Source: Microvirga aerilata (GTDB taxonomy: Bacteria > Pseudomonadota > Alphaproteobacteria > Rhizobiales > Beijerinckiaceae). From it: a DNA stretch of 64,000 nucleotides. Numbering within the stretch: the first letter of the stretch is position 1; each line of letters opens with the position of its first letter. This document shows positions 61,768-64,000 of this stretch, in pieces. The DNA lies in the NCBI RefSeq assembly GCF_016743775.1, contig NZ_JAEQMY010000008.1, positions 96,178 to 160,177 on the forward strand, given 5' to 3'. The notes under the pieces are model-generated. The model saw only the letters and a list, made by a program, of their open reading frames with translations, had not been told where the DNA came from and searched no databases. The position numbers were made by a program, and so were the translations under genes.

Positions 61768-62526
61768 GTGATTCTCGATCCTCTCTTCTATGCCGCCGCC
61801 GTTCCGGCCGTCACGCTCATGGGCCTTGCCAAGGGCGGCTTCTCGGGTCTCGGCATGCTCTCCCTGCCCCTGATGGCGCTCGTGGTCTCGCCGGTGCAGG
61901 CGGCCGCCATCACCCTGCCGATCCTGATCGTGCAGGACGTGGTGTCGGTCTGGGCCTACCGGTACACCTGGGACCGCCGGAACGTCGGGCTTCTGCTCAT
62001 CGGCGCCATCTTGGGCATCCTGGCCGGCTACCTGCTGGCGGCCCAGGTGTCCGATGCCGCGATCAAGCTCGCCGTCGGGGTGATCTCCATCGCCTTCGCC
62101 GTGCGCCGGATGGTGCTGGAGTGGGGCGGCAGGGAACCGAAGCCGACCGCCGCCGACGTGCCGCGCGGGATCTTCTGGGGCTGGGTGACGGGATTTACCA
62201 GCATGATCGCCCATGCGGGCGGGCCGCCCTTCCAGATCTATGTGATGCCCCAGCGGCTGCCGCGGGACGTGTTCGTCGGCACGGGCGCCATCCTGTTTGC
62301 CCTCGTCAACTGGATCAAGGTGCCGCCCTATCTGGCGCTGGGGCAGTTCACCGCCGAGAACATGGCCACCGCCGGCGCCCTGTTCCCTGTGGCCATCGCC
62401 TCCACCTGGGCGGGCGTCCTGCTCGTGCGGCGGGTGTCGGGTCAGCATTTCTACACCGCCGTCTATGGTCTGCTGATTCTCGTCGGCGGCAAGCTGGTCT
62501 ATGACGGTGCCGGCGCGCTCCTGTGA
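61768..62526 (+). CDS. Sulfite exporter TauE/SafE-family permease
   Basis: A 252-residue inner-membrane protein starting with GTG 61768, with about eight hydrophobic spans in two related halves (first: MGLAKGGFSGLGMLSLPLMA; second: FTSMIAHAGGPPFQIYVMPQ). TauE/SafE members export or import small sulfur- or carbon-containing anions; the cargo is not predictable. It is divergent from prpE over about 97 bp. No sulfur gene is adjacent, so the family name should not be read as a function. Confidence 0.87.
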   Translation: MILDPLFYAAAVPAVTLMGLAKGGFSGLGMLSLPLMALVVSPVQAAAITLPILIVQDVVSVWAYRYTWDRRNVGLLLIGAILGILAGYLLAAQVSDAAIKLAVGVISIAFAVRRMVLEWGGREPKPTAADVPRGIFWGWVTGFTSMIAHAGGPPFQIYVMPQRLPRDVFVGTGAILFALVNWIKVPPYLALGQFTAENMATAGALFPVAIASTWAGVLLVRRVSGQHFYTAVYGLLILVGGKLVYDGAGALL

Positions 62527-62536
62527 GGCCATCAGC

Positions 62537-62569
62537 AAAAAGCCGCCGCTTCGGGAAGAAAGCGACGGC
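62537..62569 (-). terminator. Intrinsic terminator downstream of the DUF465 gene
   Basis: On the minus strand, GCCGTCGCTT (62569-62560), an 8-nt loop, AAGCGGCGGC (62551-62542, one mismatch), then TTTTT (62541-62537). It ends the minus-strand DUF465 gene and also lies just after the TauE-type gene. Confidence 0.72.
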
Positions 62570-62602
62570 CTTACCGGGTGGGGATTTTGAGGAAGCGCGC
62601 GG

Positions 62603-62785
62603 CTAATGCACCGCCGATTCGGAGCTTCTCAGCCTGGAAATCTCATCCTTGAGCTGAAGCTTCCTTCGCTTGAGTTCTGCCAGCCTCATGTCATCTGACG
62701 ACGGCCTGTTGAGGGTATCCTGAATTTCGCGCTCGAGAGCCCGATGCTTGCGTTCAAGTTCCGTCAGGTGATTCTGCAGCGGCAT
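62603..62785 (-). CDS. DUF465 (YdcH-like) coiled-coil protein, copy 1
   Basis: A 60-residue helical protein. ATG 62785 is fixed by AGGAGG 7 nt upstream. The family pattern is LTELERKHRALEREIQDTLN, with AELKRRKLQLKDEISRLRSS near the end. DUF465 proteins are short coiled coils of unsettled function. A second member lies divergently 305 bp away, with a family A repeat between them. Confidence 0.88.
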   Translation of the reverse strand: MPLQNHLTELERKHRALEREIQDTLNRPSSDDMRLAELKRRKLQLKDEISRLRSSESAVH

Positions 62786-62965
62786 GTCAGTTCCTCCTAT
62801 GGTGATATACTGACCCGGATATTGTGGCAGACAGAGTGTGGCGAGTCGAAGGCGAAATTCGAAGAATCGCGAGTTGAAGATGCTCAGGCGATCTTGCCCT
62901 GGGCCAGCCCCCAGAGCATACTTCGGCCCTCTTGGCCCGGCGGCTGTAAGCCGGCTTGGCATCCA

Positions 62966-63076
62966 GCGCATCGTGCGGAGAAGTGGACCCGGTTCTCCGC
63001 GCCCAACGATGCGCCGCTTAAGGGATTGAGCATCGGATCAATCCCAAAGGTGGAGTTCGCTTTTGGGTCCGATGCT
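62966..63076. repeat. Composite palindromic repeat, family A copy 3
   Basis: Module 1: GCGCATCGT (62966-62974)/ACGATGCGC (63006-63014) enclosing GCGGAGAA (62975-62982)/TTCTCCGC (62993-63000). Module 2: AGCATCGGA (63029-63037)/TCCGATGCT (63068-63076) enclosing CCCAAAG...CTTTTGGG. Same two-module plan as copy 1 at 38.4 kb. Confidence 0.82.
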
Positions 63077-63089
63077 TTGGATATTTTCA

Positions 63090-63290
63090 ATGACCGAATT
63101 GGCTGAGTTGGAAGCGGAATTGGCCCGTCTCAAGCAGGAGCACCGCGACCTGGACATGGCGATCGACGCCCTGGAGAGCATGGTCGCCGGCGACCAGCTT
63201 CAGGTCCAGCGCCTGAAGAAGCGCAAGCTTCACCTGAAGGACCACATCATTCGGCTGGAAGACCAGCTCACCCCCGACATCATCGCCTAA
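63090..63290 (+). CDS. DUF465 (YdcH-like) coiled-coil protein, copy 2
   Basis: A 66-residue helical protein from ATG 63090 with the same layout as the copy at 62.6 kb: TELAELEAELARLKQEHRDL, then QVQRLKKRKLHLKDHIIRLE. It starts 14 nt after the family A repeat, so its promoter or leader must include part of that repeat. It has no clear ribosome-binding site (TTTTCA precedes the ATG); the exact start is thus less certain. It is a divergent paralogue of the neighbour and lies upstream of purE. Confidence 0.82.
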   Translation: MTELAELEAELARLKQEHRDLDMAIDALESMVAGDQLQVQRLKKRKLHLKDHIIRLEDQLTPDIIA

Positions 63291-63383
63291 GAACTTCGGA
63301 CGGAACCAGGAATGGCCTTGCCTGGAGGGGGGGCCTTCGCTATTCCGGCTTGCATGTTAAGGCCTTGAAGCCGGAGCCACGCC

Positions 63384-63875
63384 ATGGCGGGAATCCCCAT
63401 TGCCATCATCATGGGCAGTCAGTCGGACTGGGCCACCATGCGCCATGCCGCCGAGACGCTCGAGGCGCTCAGCATCGCCTTCGATGCCCGCATCGTGTCC
63501 GCCCACCGCACCCCGGACCGGCTCGTAACCTTCGCCAAGGGCGCGAAGGCGGAGGGCTTTCAGGTGATCATCGCAGGCGCAGGCGGCGCGGCCCACCTTC
63601 CCGGCATGACGGCCGCCATGACCCCCCTGCCGGTTTTCGGGGTTCCGGTGGAATCCAAGGCCCTCTCGGGCCAGGATAGCCTGCTCTCCATCGTGCAGAT
63701 GCCGGCCGGCATCCCGGTCGGGACGCTCGCCATCGGCCGGGCCGGAGCCGTGAACGCGGCCCTGCTCGCCGCCGCCGTGCTCGCCCTCCATGATCCGGCC
63801 TTGAGCGACCGCCTCGACGCCTGGCGCCGGCGCCAGAGCGAGAGCGTGGCCGAGCGCCCCTCCGACGAAAGCTGA
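63384..63875 (+). CDS. purE: N5-carboxyaminoimidazole ribonucleotide mutase
   Basis: Converts N5-CAIR to CAIR in purine synthesis. The 163 residues show the class I PurE pattern: [12 protein letters not shown] (8-19), [10 protein letters not shown] (37-46), [17 protein letters not shown] (64-80) and [20 protein letters not shown] (83-102). It ends 6 nt before purK, the usual two-gene unit. Confidence 0.96.
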   Translation: MAGIPIAIIMGSQSDWATMRHAAETLEALSIAFDARIVSAHRTPDRLVTFAKGAKAEGFQVIIAGAGGAAHLPGMTAAMTPLPVFGVPVESKALSGQDSLLSIVQMPAGIPVGTLAIGRAGAVNAALLAAAVLALHDPALSDRLDAWRRRQSESVAERPSDES

Positions 63876-63881
63876 CCTCCC

Positions 63882-64000
63882 ATGATCCGTCCTGGCTGCA
63901 CTCTCGGGATCCTCGGCGGCGGGCAGCTCGGCCGCATGATAGCCATGGCGGCAGCCCAGCTGGGCCTGAGAACGCATATCTACGCGCCAGACGACAACAG
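63882..64000 (+). CDS. purK: N5-carboxyaminoimidazole ribonucleotide synthase (partial)
   Basis: Only the first 39 complete codons are present; the gene runs off the right edge. It makes N5-CAIR from AIR, ATP and bicarbonate, and pairs with PurE. The N-terminal nucleotide-type loop GILGGGQLGRMIAMAAAQLG and the following HIYAPD strand are typical. The ATP-grasp domain is outside the window. Confidence 0.92.
   Translation, partial: MIRPGCTLGILGGGQLGRMIAMAAAQLGLRTHIYAPDDN

Overview
The window is chromosomal, high-GC DNA from an alphaproteobacterium, most likely a Hyphomicrobiales (Rhizobiales) member close to Microvirga or Methylobacteriaceae. The family assignment is inference. It rests on a phoR-pstSCAB cluster with a Pho box, dnaK-dnaJ-pmtA-pyrF order, rpoH carrying an RpoH box, sigma-EcfG type promoters, HWE histidine kinases, DUF465/DUF1127/DUF1330 proteins and Rhizobiales-style dispersed palindromes. 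There is no phage, integrase, CRISPR array, rRNA or transposase. The only RNA gene found is tRNA-Glu(CTC).

Layout. 0-4.7 kb: phosphate-starvation cluster phoR, pstS, pstC, pstA, pstB on the minus strand, with three 11-bp-phased Pho half-sites before pstS. 4.8-11.4 kb: a UPF0104 membrane protein, a PAS-HWE histidine kinase, cobU, an SLT lytic transglycosylase, an MFS exporter and a small orphan. 11.5-16.6 kb: ggt, rfbD, metZ, and two convergent secreted Arg/Asp-rich proteins. 16.9-20.1 kb: a TRAP transporter (dctP, dctQ, dctM). 20.1-23.8 kb: an accessory stretch of very small genes, including twin Cys/His-knuckle proteins each behind its own EcfG-type promoter. 24-27.6 kb: an SDR, a FAD oxidoreductase, a divergent GcvA-type LysR regulator, and the tRNA.

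27.7-45.8 kb is a housekeeping and heat-shock zone: rluD, rpoH, a conserved TM protein, purA, an AraC-MGMT fusion, a lower-GC P-loop kinase orphan, dnaK, dnaJ, pmtA, pyrF, two DUF1330 genes, dapB, gpmA, alkB, a secreted hypothetical, a UPF0126 channel-like protein and grpE. dnaK and grpE carry matching CTTG-N18-CTNATAT heat-shock promoter candidates, and their predicted sigma factor, rpoH, lies in the same block. 45.8-64 kb: glnD, a sulfonate uptake operon (ssuA, ssuC, ssuB, osmC-like), an LpoA-like lipoprotein divergent from rsmI-yraN, a LysR/DUF1127/lipid-kinase block, gshB, hemW, prpE, a TauE/SafE permease, two DUF465 proteins and purE-purK.

The most unusual content lies between genes. (1) A compact, apparently EcfG-driven locus at 20.1-21.1 kb encodes tiny zinc-knuckle-like and strongly basic proteins. 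(2) There are several families of dispersed palindromic repeats, one inserted inside the ssu operon and one supplying the stop codons of two converging genes. (3) A perfect 24-bp palindrome lies before metZ, and its core recurs before ssuA. (4) An intrinsic terminator sits in the purA leader. Starts were adjusted from the longest open frame wherever a ribosome-binding site or signal peptide gave a clear reason.
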